Below, one piece after another: positions 25,290 to 32,749 of a DNA stretch of 64,000 nucleotides (within the stretch, counting starts at the first letter, position 1; each line of letters begins with the position of its first letter). The notes below the pieces were generated by a model. That model was not told the origin of the DNA and did no database searches. It saw only the letters and a program-made list of their open reading frames with translations. Source of the DNA: Pseudomonas psychrophila (GTDB taxonomy: Bacteria; Pseudomonadota; Gammaproteobacteria; Pseudomonadales; Pseudomonadaceae); contig NZ_JYKZ01000017.1 of NCBI RefSeq assembly GCF_001043005.1, positions 1-64,000 on the forward strand, read 5' to 3'. A program made the translations under genes and the position numbers.

Positions 25290-25502
25290 GTGACCGCTTC
25301 TGCTAAACCTGCAAAACCGCTCTACAGCAACGTCAGTCCGGCAGTGCCGTCCCCCTGTATTAGCACCTGTCGGCTGGATGAACACAAAGTCTGCCTGGGC
25401 TGTTTTCGCCACGTCGAAGATATTCGCGAATGGCGCTCGGCAGACGACCAGCGGCGCCGGGTAATTTGTGAACAGGCTCAACTGCGGCAAATGCTCCCGT
25501 AG
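25290..25502 (+). CDS. DUF1289 small cysteine protein
   Basis: 70 residues with the DUF1289 pattern SPCISTCRLDE...VCLGCFRHVEDIREW. Four cysteines in CxxxC and CxxC pairs suggest metal binding. The start is GTG 25290, 2 bp after cyaY, so the pair is co-transcribed, but no function is established. The stop codon TAG (25500-25502) lies inside the first arm of a REP element, and the last residue or two may have been altered by its insertion. Confidence 0.82.
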   Translation: MTASAKPAKPLYSNVSPAVPSPCISTCRLDEHKVCLGCFRHVEDIREWRSADDQRRRVICEQAQLRQMLP

Positions 25503-25629
25503 CAGCTGCCGCAGGCTGCGTCCGATTGTGCAGCAATCGTAAAACCTGAGTCCTTTGCTTAACTGACACACCGCGCAACCTGACTTTACGCCGACTGCGT
25601 CGCCGATCGCAGCCTGCGGCAGCTGCTAC
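25499..25629. repeat. REP pair, family 2, spanning the DUF1289 stop codon
   Basis: Inverted arms GTAGCAGCTGCCGCAGGCTG at 25499 and the complement ending at 25629, with a 90-bp unrelated centre that includes GATTGTGCAGCAATC. The left arm supplies the stop codon of the DUF1289 gene. Confidence 0.85.
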
Positions 25630-25683
25630 GAATAATCGCCAGTTGCAATCAGCTCCGGGGCAAACAGCAAAACCCCACCCGGC

Positions 25684-25777
25684 TTGTGTATTTATTTTGC
25701 TGTGGTAGTGTCCGGGTACGCCTCGCACTAACGAGGTTCGTCAAAACCCCGCCATATTCCGGCGGGGTTTTGCTTTT
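25684..25777 (+). ncRNA. rnk leader (putative attenuator RNA)
   Basis: Upstream of rnk lie a small hairpin (CCTCG-CACTAA-CGAGG, 25721-25736) and a strong Rho-independent terminator (AAAACCCCGCC/GGCGGGGTTTT, 25743-25771, then TGCTTTT) that ends 30 bp before the rnk ATG. TTGTGT at 25684-25689 with TAGTGT at 25706-25711 could be the promoter. A terminator between promoter and gene matches the rnk leader predicted bioinformatically in Pseudomonas. The signal that relieves termination is not known. Confidence 0.75.
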
Positions 25778-25806
25778 CCGTGCAGAAAAAAGGAGTCTGC
25801 CAGGTC

Positions 25807-26220
25807 ATGAGCACCCCAACCCCACTCATACTCACCCGCCTGGACGTACAGCGTCTGGAGCAACTCATCGACAGCTTGCCAGAAACGACTCCTGGCATTG
25901 AGGCACTACAAGCCGAACTCGATCGCGCCGAAACCATCGTTGGCCACGAAGAAGTGCCTGCTGGTGTTGTGACCATGAATTCGCGCGTGCACTGCCGCGA
26001 AGAAAGCAGTGGCAAGGACTACCGCCTGACGCTGGTGTACCCAAAAGACGCCAACGCCGACGAAGGCAAGATTTCGATTCTGGCCCCTGTCGGCAGCGCG
26101 CTGCTGGGTCTGCAGGTCGGTCAACACATCAACTGGCCAGCCCCGGGTGGCAAGACCCTGAAGCTGGAACTGCTTGAAGTTGAGTACCAGCCAAAAGCCG
26201 CAAGCGATTTCAGCGCTTAA
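25807..26220 (+). CDS. rnk: Rnk, regulator of nucleoside diphosphate kinase (GreA-like)
   Basis: 137-residue GreA/GreB-like protein that binds RNA polymerase. The short coiled coil (RLDVQRLEQLID...ELDRAETIV) precedes the FKBP-like domain (RLTLVYPKDANADEGKIS, LAPVGSALLGLQVG, INWPAPGGKTLKLELLEVEYQP). Start is ATG 25807 with AAGGAG upstream; an in-frame GTG at 25780 lies in the terminator tail. It is expressed through the leader described above and is convergent with the truncated cyaA. Confidence 0.92.
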   Translation: MSTPTPLILTRLDVQRLEQLIDSLPETTPGIEALQAELDRAETIVGHEEVPAGVVTMNSRVHCREESSGKDYRLTLVYPKDANADEGKISILAPVGSALLGLQVGQHINWPAPGGKTLKLELLEVEYQPKAASDFSA

Positions 26221-26314
26221 GTCCTTTTAGCACCCCATCCGGATCAGTCATGTCACAGCGGTAGCGCTCGGTTTCGCGGCGCTGCCCCAGCACCGTTACC
26301 ACGCAGGTACTGGC
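26210..26314 (-). pseudogene. 34-codon relict overlapping the end of the truncated cyaA
   Basis: In a frame different from cyaA, an open stretch begins after TGA (26315-26317) and reads with a Cys pair and VLGQRRETERYRCDMTDP before stopping at 26210, inside the convergent rnk 3' end. It has no start codon of its own. The compact Cys-containing ending looks like the C-terminus of a real protein: either the end of cyaA beyond a deletion, or of the small gene lying between cyaA and rnk in P. aeruginosa. Both are inferences. Confidence 0.35.
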
Positions 26315-27570
26315 TCATCGCGAGCAAGCTGACTCAAAGACCGGTAGCTGACACTCAGCTCACGGGCCAATGCCCGGAGCTCATGGCTGACCTGCTGCGC
26401 CTCCCATCGGGAACGATTGTCGAGCATTGCCAGGTGCTGCTCATTCCAGCCCCACTCGCGAGTCAGTCGCTGCAGCAAGCGGCGCTGCCACTGCATACCC
26501 GTCTCGCTACCGCTCAATTTGTGACCTACCTTCAGGTACAGGCTGCGGCGAACCAGTTCCAGACGTTGCAACTCGCCGCGCCCCTGCAGGTACTGCTCGA
26601 TCCTCCGATACACCACCACGTAAGGGTCCAGTTCATCCAGGTCGAGCCGATTGGCGTACACCGTCTGCTTGAAACTCAGGCTCAGGCAGTTCACTCGTGG
26701 GTGCTCGCTGGCGTACACCTCCACCAGCAACAGCTTGAGCAATGACTTGTACGGCGACTCAATGCCCTTGAACAATTGCCATAACCCGGCGCCCAGAAAT
26801 TCGCCGGGGGCAATCTGCGCCAGGTGCCCGAGATCGATGGTTTCATCGCACCCAACAACGTCATTGGCCAACAGCCCTTGAGCAAATTCGGCGTACCGGG
26901 CCTCTTCATGCGCCGGCACCCACCACCACATCGGCGTACGCCCAGCAAGCCAGATCGCAGTGCGATAAAACTCATCGAGCAACAGCGTGTTGCGAGGTTT
27001 GGCACTGTCGCCGTGGCTCGGCTGAGATACACATTCGCCCTGCGCAAAACGCTGCGCATCAATCAAGAAGAAATGCGCTTCAACCCCCTGGCTTGCCGCC
27101 CAAACCTCCAGCCGTCGACATTTTTTGCGTAACGCCGCCAATGCCACATCGCTCAAGTCCGGGCCCAGGCAAATCCAAACATCCATATCGCTTTGATCGG
27201 TCTGGGCCAAAGTGCCAAGGCTGCCCATCAAAAAAAGCCCATGAATCGGCTCTGAAGCGCAGGCGCTGCCCATGCTGCACGCAAAACCCCGTATCAATTG
27301 CTGCGCTGCAGCAAGAGTGGGGGCGTCAGGTTCATAGCCCGTCACCCCCGCCGGGGTACAGGCCGAAACATAGCCGGGCAACAGCGGGTGATTCACATGA
27401 AAGAACAGCGCCAACAGCCTCAGCAGCGATTGCTGGCCGGGTGCCAGGCCTTCCATCGCACGACCCATGCGGCCCTGATTGACGGCAAGAAACCGGCCAC
27501 GAAGTTGCTGGAGAGTCTGTCGCTCGATTCCATCGCTCAGCACGGGAAGTGTTTCAGGAGGGCTCGTCAT
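26296..27570 (-). CDS. cyaA: Class I adenylate cyclase, truncated to the catalytic half
   Basis: 424 residues, whereas Pseudomonas CyaA is about 950. The N-terminal catalytic domain is intact: nucleotidyltransferase motif MGSLGT (about 115-120) with the acidic pair in QSDMDVWI (128 and 130), FLIDAQRF, and NTLLLDEFYRT. The C-terminal regulatory half is absent. The reading frame leaves family similarity at LARDEP and ends four residues later. In E. coli the isolated N-terminal domain makes cAMP without PTS control, so activity may remain. The start is ATG 27570; a GTG at 27594 is possible. Upstream of it lies the TIGR02647 gene on the same strand, 166 bp away. Confidence 0.75.
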   Translation of the reverse strand: MTSPPETLPVLSDGIERQTLQQLRGRFLAVNQGRMGRAMEGLAPGQQSLLRLLALFFHVNHPLLPGYVSACTPAGVTGYEPDAPTLAAAQQLIRGFACSMGSACASEPIHGLFLMGSLGTLAQTDQSDMDVWICLGPDLSDVALAALRKKCRRLEVWAASQGVEAHFFLIDAQRFAQGECVSQPSHGDSAKPRNTLLLDEFYRTAIWLAGRTPMWWWVPAHEEARYAEFAQGLLANDVVGCDETIDLGHLAQIAPGEFLGAGLWQLFKGIESPYKSLLKLLLVEVYASEHPRVNCLSLSFKQTVYANRLDLDELDPYVVVYRRIEQYLQGRGELQRLELVRRSLYLKVGHKLSGSETGMQWQRRLLQRLTREWGWNEQHLAMLDNRSRWEAQQVSHELRALARELSVSYRSLSQLARDEPVPAW

Positions 27571-27736
27571 TTCACGCTCAGACCGGCTCGCCACAAGACC
27601 AATAGGGAGTGGGAGTCTACAGCCAGCCGTGGGAAAGACTCAGGAGGATTGCGCTTTTGAGCTCAGATTTTTACTGCGGGGAAAAATGTGCCCGCGGAAT
27701 CATTGAACGTTCAGATCCCGAGGGCGCGGCGTGGCG

Positions 27737-27985
27737 TCAGGCGATTTCTTTGGACTCTACAAGGATGGTCAGCAGTACTTGAACACTCTGAGCAGCATCA
27801 CGGCCCAGACTGGTCAGGTAACCGCCATCGGGTTGATCAATCAGCTTCTTGTCATACAGACGGCGTGCAGCAGCCACTTTTTCGGGTGCCGCATGTTGAT
27901 GGATCTTCAGGCCCTCAAGGGTACTTTCCAGGTCAAACAGTGCAAGGACTTCCAGTTCGGCAACCAGCTCAGGGGTAAACGACAT
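27737..27985 (-). CDS. TIGR02647 family DNA-binding-like protein
   Basis: 82-residue protein with the TIGR02647 pattern: SFTPELVAELEVLALFDL at the N-terminus, HQHAAPEKVAAARRLYDKKL in the middle, and DGGYLTSLGRDAAQSVQ. The predicted winged-helix-like fold is the only clue. It neighbours cyaA, as in other Pseudomonas, but no experimental role is known to me. Confidence 0.82.
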   Translation of the reverse strand: MSFTPELVAELEVLALFDLESTLEGLKIHQHAAPEKVAAARRLYDKKLIDQPDGGYLTSLGRDAAQSVQVLLTILVESKEIA

Positions 27986-28317
27986 AAAGACTCCAGACTA
28001 TGCAGGAAAAGACGACAGCCGCTCTAAGGTGATCGCACTGACACTGACTGTCCAGTGGCAGTTCCTACCTTTATAAAACAGCCTGTCGCGATAGAGCATT
28101 TGGAGTGTAGTCCAACTGTGAGAGGGAGCAGGCTCGCTCTCACTGGGGATAGCTGCCCGGCAACAAAGTATCTACAGGGTTTTGCTGGCTGCGGGCCCGG
28201 TATGACTTTTCAGTTATATAAACATTCTTAAATAGTATTTTTAAGAATATCCGCGCCTCACTACTATTGCCCTACGCCAGCATCCCTGTCGGCACCCATA
28301 TTTTCAGGAGCAGCACC
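27986..28317. promoter_or_regulatory. oscA upstream region with AT-rich inverted repeat
   Basis: 332 bp without a gene. It holds a lone degenerate REP (28118-28143, arms GTGAGAG/CTCTCAC) and, nearer oscA, an AT-rich inverted repeat ATTCTTAAA-N7-TTTAAGAAT (28224-28248) preceded by AGTTATATAAAC. CysB sites in gamma-proteobacteria are AT-rich with ATTC/GAAT half-sites, and the sulfate genes that follow are CysB targets, so it is a likely activator site. The assignment is inferred. Confidence 0.45.
28118..28143. repeat. degenerate single REP, family 1-like
   Basis: Inverted arms GTGAGAG and CTCTCAC around GGAGCAGGCTCG, a decayed relative of the family-1 REP. Confidence 0.5.
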
Positions 28318-28500
28318 ATGAGCGCATCTCTGCGTAGCGTTGACGGCCAGGACGAAGCAACCATCCTTCGGGAAATCCAGAGCGCGCTGCGAGACCTGCG
28401 CTTTGGTGCTGTTGAAATCACTGTGCACAACGCTCAAGTGGTTCAGATCGAACGTAAAGAAAAATTCCGTCTGCAAAACCCGAGTCAAAAAAACGCCTGA
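28318..28500 (+). CDS. oscA: OscA, small DUF2292/YezD-like sulfur starvation protein
   Basis: 60-residue DUF2292 protein (ILREIQSALRDLRFGAVEIT, HNAQVVQIERKEKFRL). OscA was described in a Pseudomonas where it is needed for growth on organosulfur compounds and for chromate tolerance, and it always precedes sbp. The start is ATG 28318 with CAGGAG upstream. The gap to sbp (68 bp) holds the hairpin GCGCA-TTCACGCGAG-TGCGC. Confidence 0.88.
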   Translation: MSASLRSVDGQDEATILREIQSALRDLRFGAVEITVHNAQVVQIERKEKFRLQNPSQKNA

Positions 28501-28568
28501 TCAATAGAAAGCGCATTCACGCGAGTGCGCCTCATAAAAAAACTAGAAAAAGCTTTGGAGCCTCACCT

Positions 28569-29579
28569 ATGTCCCTACGCCGTTACGCTTTGGCCGCGCT
28601 GGCCAGTGCCATTTTTGCTGGCTCCGCTGTGGCCAAAGATTATGAATTGCTCAACGTTTCCTACGATCCGACTCGCGAGCTGTACCAGGATTACAACACC
28701 GAATTCACCCACTTCTGGAAAGCCAGCCACCCCGGCGACAACGTCAAAATCCAGCAATCCCACGGTGGCTCGGGCAAACAGGCTCGCGGCGTAATTGATG
28801 GTCTGCGCGCTGACGTGGTCACCCTGGCGCTGGCCGGTGACATCGATGAAGTCGCCAAACTGGGCAAAACCCTGCCGGAAAACTGGCAAACCCGCCTGCC
28901 TGACGCCAGCACCCCGTATACCTCGACCATCGTGTTCCTGGTACGCAAGGGTAATCCTAAAGGGATCAAGGACTGGGGCGACCTGACCAAAGACGGCGTG
29001 TCGGTGATTACTCCGAACCCTAAAACCAGCGGCGGTGCTCGCTGGAACTTCCTCGCGGCATACGCCTACGGCCTTAAAGCCAACGGTGGTAACGAGGAAA
29101 AAGCCAAAGAATACGTAAAAGAGCTGTTCAAACACGTACCCGTGCTGGACACCGGCGCACGCGGCTCGACCATTACCTTCGTCAACAACGGTCAGGGCGA
29201 CGTGTTGCTGGCCTGGGAGAACGAAGCGTTCCTGGCACTCAAGGAAGACGGTGGTAATGACAAGTTCGATATCGTCGTGCCTTCGCTGTCGATTCTGGCC
29301 GAGCCTCCGGTGGCTGTAGTCGATAAAAATGCCGAGAAAAAAGGCAACTCCGAAATCGCCAAAGCCTACCTGGAGCACCTGTACAGCCCAGCCGGCCAGG
29401 AAATTGCGGCGAAGAATTTCTACCGCCCCCGTGACGCGGCAGTCGCTGCCAAATACGCACAACAGTTTCCGAAACTGGAGCTTGTGACTATCGACAAAGA
29501 CTTCGGTGGCTGGAAGACTGCGCAGCCGAAATTTTTTAATGACGGCGGCGTGTTCGACCAGATTTACCAGGCGCAATAA
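28569..29579 (+). CDS. sbp: Periplasmic sulfate-binding protein
   Basis: 336-residue solute-binding protein with signal peptide MSLRRYALAALASAIFAGSA/VAK. Mature start KDYELLNVSYDPTRELY and SHGGSGKQARGVIDGLRADVVTLALAGD are sulfate/thiosulfate binder signatures; NPKTSGGARWNFLAAYAYG follows. It delivers sulfate to CysTWA. A 90-bp gap with a GC hairpin separates it from cysT, consistent with higher sbp than permease expression. Confidence 0.96.
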   Translation: MSLRRYALAALASAIFAGSAVAKDYELLNVSYDPTRELYQDYNTEFTHFWKASHPGDNVKIQQSHGGSGKQARGVIDGLRADVVTLALAGDIDEVAKLGKTLPENWQTRLPDASTPYTSTIVFLVRKGNPKGIKDWGDLTKDGVSVITPNPKTSGGARWNFLAAYAYGLKANGGNEEKAKEYVKELFKHVPVLDTGARGSTITFVNNGQGDVLLAWENEAFLALKEDGGNDKFDIVVPSLSILAEPPVAVVDKNAEKKGNSEIAKAYLEHLYSPAGQEIAAKNFYRPRDAAVAAKYAQQFPKLELVTIDKDFGGWKTAQPKFFNDGGVFDQIYQAQ

Positions 29580-29622
29580 CCTGCGGGGCGGGCCTCTGAG
29601 CCACGCTTAAAGCTAGAACATC

Positions 29623-29646
29623 AGGCCCGCAATTGGTTGCGGGCCT
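29623..29646 (+). promoter_or_regulatory. hairpin between sbp and cysT
   Basis: Perfect stem AGGCCCGCAA/TTGCGGGCCT around TTGG or a smaller loop, without a T-run. It may protect the sbp message end or reduce read-through into cysT; that role is inferred. Confidence 0.5.
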
Positions 29647-29669
29647 CGTGCGTTAACCCAAGGACTTTT

Positions 29670-30488
29670 ATGTCGCGTCGTATCTCCCCCGTCATACCCG
29701 GCTTCGGGCTGACGCTGGGCTACACCTTGGTGTACCTCAGCCTGATTGTGCTCATTCCACTGGCGGCGATGTTCGTGCATGCCGCTCAACTGACCTGGGA
29801 CCAGTTCTGGGCCATCGTCACCGCTCCGCGGGTGCTGGCTGCGCTGCAACTGAGCTTTGGCACCGCTTTCGTCGCTGCAATCATCAACGGCATCATTGGT
29901 ACCGTGCTGGCCTGGGTGCTGGTGCGTTACACCTTTCCGGGACGCAAGGTCATCGACGCCATGATCGACCTGCCGTTTGCCCTGCCAACCGCCGTAGCCG
30001 GTATCGCACTGACGGCCCTGTACGCCCCCAACGGCTGGATCGGCCAGTTCGCCACCGACCTGGGCTTCAAGATCGCCTACACCCCGATGGGTATCACCCT
30101 GGCACTGACCTTCGTCACTCTGCCGTTTGTTGTGCGAACGGTGCAGCCGGTACTGGCCGATATCCCGCGAGAAATCGAAGAAGCTGCTGCCTGCCTGGGC
30201 GCCAAGCCACTGCAAGTGTTCCGCTACATTCTGGTGCCAGCCCTGCTGCCCGCTTGGCTGACCGGCTTTGCCCTGGCGTTTGCCCGCGGTGTCGGTGAGT
30301 ACGGATCGGTGATTTTCATCGCCGGCAACATGCCGTTCAAAACCGAAATCCTGCCGTTGCTGATCATGGTCAAGCTGGACCAGTACGACTACACCGGCGC
30401 CACGGCCATCGGCGTGATGATGCTGGTGGTTTCCTTCATTTTGCTGCTGATCATCAACTTGATTCAGCGCCGCATCGAAAAACCGTGA
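29670..30488 (+). CDS. cysT: Sulfate ABC transporter permease CysT (CysU)
   Basis: 272-residue inner-membrane permease with six predicted helices. The BPD_transp motif EEAAACLGAKPLQVFRYI is the ATPase-contact loop, and ARGVGEYGSVIFIAGNMP is a sulfate-permease signature. The start is ATG 29670 (MSRRISPVIPG) with AAGGAC upstream. It pairs with CysW. Confidence 0.95.
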   Translation: MSRRISPVIPGFGLTLGYTLVYLSLIVLIPLAAMFVHAAQLTWDQFWAIVTAPRVLAALQLSFGTAFVAAIINGIIGTVLAWVLVRYTFPGRKVIDAMIDLPFALPTAVAGIALTALYAPNGWIGQFATDLGFKIAYTPMGITLALTFVTLPFVVRTVQPVLADIPREIEEAAACLGAKPLQVFRYILVPALLPAWLTGFALAFARGVGEYGSVIFIAGNMPFKTEILPLLIMVKLDQYDYTGATAIGVMMLVVSFILLLIINLIQRRIEKP

Positions 30489-30501
30489 AGGAGGCCTGAC
30501 C

Positions 30502-31374
30502 ATGTCCAGTTCAACACAAAGCGCCTCATCCGTGGCCAACGCCGCCCGCCGTGGCAGCCCGACGTCGCGACGTCTGCTGATCGGCTTCGGCTGGTTGTTT
30601 TTCACCCTGTTTTTGCTGCTGCCACTGCTGATCGTGGTGTCCCAGGGTTTGAAAATGGGAGTCGGTACCTTCGTCGACGCCATCATCGAGCCCGACGCCC
30701 TGTCGGCCCTGAAGCTGACCATCATTGCGGTGGTGATTTCGGTGCCGCTGAACGTGGTATTCGGCGTCAGCGCGGCCTGGTGCGTAAGCAAGTACAGCTT
30801 TCGCGGCAAGAGCATCCTGGTCACCCTGATCGACCTGCCGTTTTCGGTCTCGCCGGTAATCGCCGGTCTGGTCTACGTGCTTATGTTCGGCGCGCAAGGC
30901 TTCCTGGGCCCGTGGTTGCAGGAGCATGACATCCAGATCGTCTTCGCCTTGCCGGGTATCGTGCTGGCAACCATCTTCGTCACCGTGCCGTTTGTGGCCC
31001 GTGAACTGATCCCGCTGATGCAGGAACAGGGCACCCAGGAAGAAGAAGCCGCACGCCTGCTGGGGGCCAACGGCTGGCAGATGTTCTGGCACGTAACCGT
31101 ACCCAATATCAAATGGGGCCTGATCTACGGCGTGGTGCTGTGTACAGCGCGGGCGATGGGTGAGTTCGGTGCGGTATCGGTGGTTTCCGGGCACATTCGC
31201 GGGGTGACCAACACGCTGCCGTTGCACGTCGAGATCCTCTACAACGAATACAACCACGTTGCCGCCTTCGCAGTGGCGACCCTGTTGCTGATTATGGCGC
31301 TCTTCATCCTGCTGCTTAAGCAGTGGAGCGAATCCCGTATTAACCGCCTGCGCGCCAGCGCCGCGGAGGAATAA
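30502..31374 (+). CDS. cysW: Sulfate ABC transporter permease CysW
   Basis: 290-residue second permease. ATPase-contact loop EEEAARLLGANGWQMFWHV and the signature TARAMGEFGAVSVVSGHIRG mark CysW; six transmembrane segments follow a cytoplasmic N-terminal tail rich in serine and arginine (first ~28 residues). The gap to cysT is 13 bp and to cysA 3 bp. Confidence 0.95.
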   Translation: MSSSTQSASSVANAARRGSPTSRRLLIGFGWLFFTLFLLLPLLIVVSQGLKMGVGTFVDAIIEPDALSALKLTIIAVVISVPLNVVFGVSAAWCVSKYSFRGKSILVTLIDLPFSVSPVIAGLVYVLMFGAQGFLGPWLQEHDIQIVFALPGIVLATIFVTVPFVARELIPLMQEQGTQEEEAARLLGANGWQMFWHVTVPNIKWGLIYGVVLCTARAMGEFGAVSVVSGHIRGVTNTLPLHVEILYNEYNHVAAFAVATLLLIMALFILLLKQWSESRINRLRASAAEE

Positions 31375-31377
31375 ACC

Positions 31378-32358
31378 ATGTCGATCGAAGTCCGTAACGT
31401 CAGCAAGAACTTCAACGCCTTCAAGGCGCTGGACAGCATCAATCTGGATATCCACAGCGGCGAACTGGTGGCCCTGCTCGGCCCGTCGGGCTGCGGCAAA
31501 ACCACCTTGCTGCGCATCATCGCAGGCCTGGAAACCCCCGACGAAGGCAACATCGTGTTCCACGGTGAAGATGTCTCGGGGCACGACGTGCGTGATCGCA
31601 ACGTCGGCTTTGTGTTCCAGCATTACGCGTTGTTCCGCCACATGACAGTGTTCGACAACGTGGCTTTCGGCCTGCGCATGAAACCGAAAAAAGAACGTCC
31701 GAACGAAACCCGCATTGCTGAAAAAGTCCATGAGCTGCTGAACATGGTGCAACTGGACTGGTTATCGGATCGCTACCCGGAGCAGCTCTCTGGCGGCCAG
31801 CGCCAGCGTATCGCCCTGGCTCGCGCCTTGGCGGTAGAGCCAAAAGTGCTGTTGCTGGACGAACCGTTCGGCGCGCTGGATGCCAAGGTTCGTAAAGAGC
31901 TGCGCCGCTGGTTGGCGCGCCTGCACGAAGACATCAACCTGACCTCGGTATTCGTGACTCACGACCAGGAAGAGGCCATGGAAGTGGCCGATCGTATCGT
32001 GGTGATGAACAAGGGTGTGATCGAGCAGATCGGCTCACCGGGCGAAGTCTATGAAAACCCGGCCAGCGATTTTGTTTACCACTTCCTGGGCGACTCCAAT
32101 CGTCTGCACATCGGCGAAGATCAGCACCTGCTGTTCCGTCCGCACGAAGTGTCGTTGTCGCGTCACGAGATCGAAGACCACCATGCCGCGCAGGTACGCG
32201 ATATTCGCCCATTGGGCGCGACCACCCGGGTGACATTGAAAGTTGAAGGGCAAAGCGAGTTAATCGAAGTTGAAGTGGTCAAGGACCACGACAGCCTGAC
32301 CGATCTGGCGCGCGGCGAGACGTTGTTCTTCAAGCCGAAGGTGTGGCAAAAGGCGTAA
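31378..32358 (+). CDS. cysA: Sulfate/thiosulfate ABC transporter ATPase CysA
   Basis: 326-residue ATPase. Walker A is GPSGCGKTT, the signature motif LSGGQRQRIALARAL, Walker B VLLLDEPFGALD, and the switch histidine VFVTHDQEEA. The C-terminal extension from about residue 240 is the TOBE regulatory domain (FRPHEVSLSRH, TTRVTLKVEGQ). It energises CysTW. The transcript probably ends at or near the REP that follows. Confidence 0.96.
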   Translation: MSIEVRNVSKNFNAFKALDSINLDIHSGELVALLGPSGCGKTTLLRIIAGLETPDEGNIVFHGEDVSGHDVRDRNVGFVFQHYALFRHMTVFDNVAFGLRMKPKKERPNETRIAEKVHELLNMVQLDWLSDRYPEQLSGGQRQRIALARALAVEPKVLLLDEPFGALDAKVRKELRRWLARLHEDINLTSVFVTHDQEEAMEVADRIVVMNKGVIEQIGSPGEVYENPASDFVYHFLGDSNRLHIGEDQHLLFRPHEVSLSRHEIEDHHAAQVRDIRPLGATTRVTLKVEGQSELIEVEVVKDHDSLTDLARGETLFFKPKVWQKA

Positions 32359-32370
32359 GCCCACTGCCCT

Positions 32371-32456
32371 TGTGGGAGCGGGCTTGCTCGCGATGGCGGC
32401 AACGTGGTTTCAAGATAAACCGCGTCGGTTGCATCGCGAGCAAGCCCGCTCCCACA
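32371..32456. repeat. REP doublet, family 1
   Basis: Arms TGTGGGAGCGGGCTTGCTCG and complement with centre containing TAAACCGCG, lying between the convergent cysA and yheV genes. Confidence 0.9.
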
Positions 32457-32470
32457 GTTTCAGAGTGGAT

Positions 32471-32749
32471 CTAAGGCTTTTTCAGCTTCGGATTCGGAAA
32501 AAACTGCACCGCCTGCACTTTAGGATCCGGTGCTTTTTTCAACGCAGAAACATTGACCCGCGTACCCAATTCCTTGGGCACCGACAAACCTTGCTCATTC
32601 AACGTATCCGAATAACCGCAGGCCACACATTCGCGGTGCGGCACTTCGTCTTCGTTCCACATCATCAACTTGTCGGGCTCGCTGCACGCCGGGCAGACAG
32701 CCCCGGCGATAAAGCGTTTTTTGGTCACATTCACAGGTGCATCGCTCAT
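32471..32749 (-). CDS. YheV-family putative zinc ribbon protein
   Basis: 92 residues with a four-cysteine zinc ribbon: CPAC (about 19-22) and CVAC (41-44), with RFIAGAVCPAC and VPHRECVACGYSD typical of YheV. The basic, proline-rich tail (FFPNPKLKKP) is conserved in the family. Its start overlaps the prlC stop by 4 bp; prlC-yheV coupling is seen in many gamma-proteobacteria. Function is unknown. Confidence 0.85.
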   Translation of the reverse strand: MSDAPVNVTKKRFIAGAVCPACSEPDKLMMWNEDEVPHRECVACGYSDTLNEQGLSVPKELGTRVNVSALKKAPDPKVQAVQFFPNPKLKKP

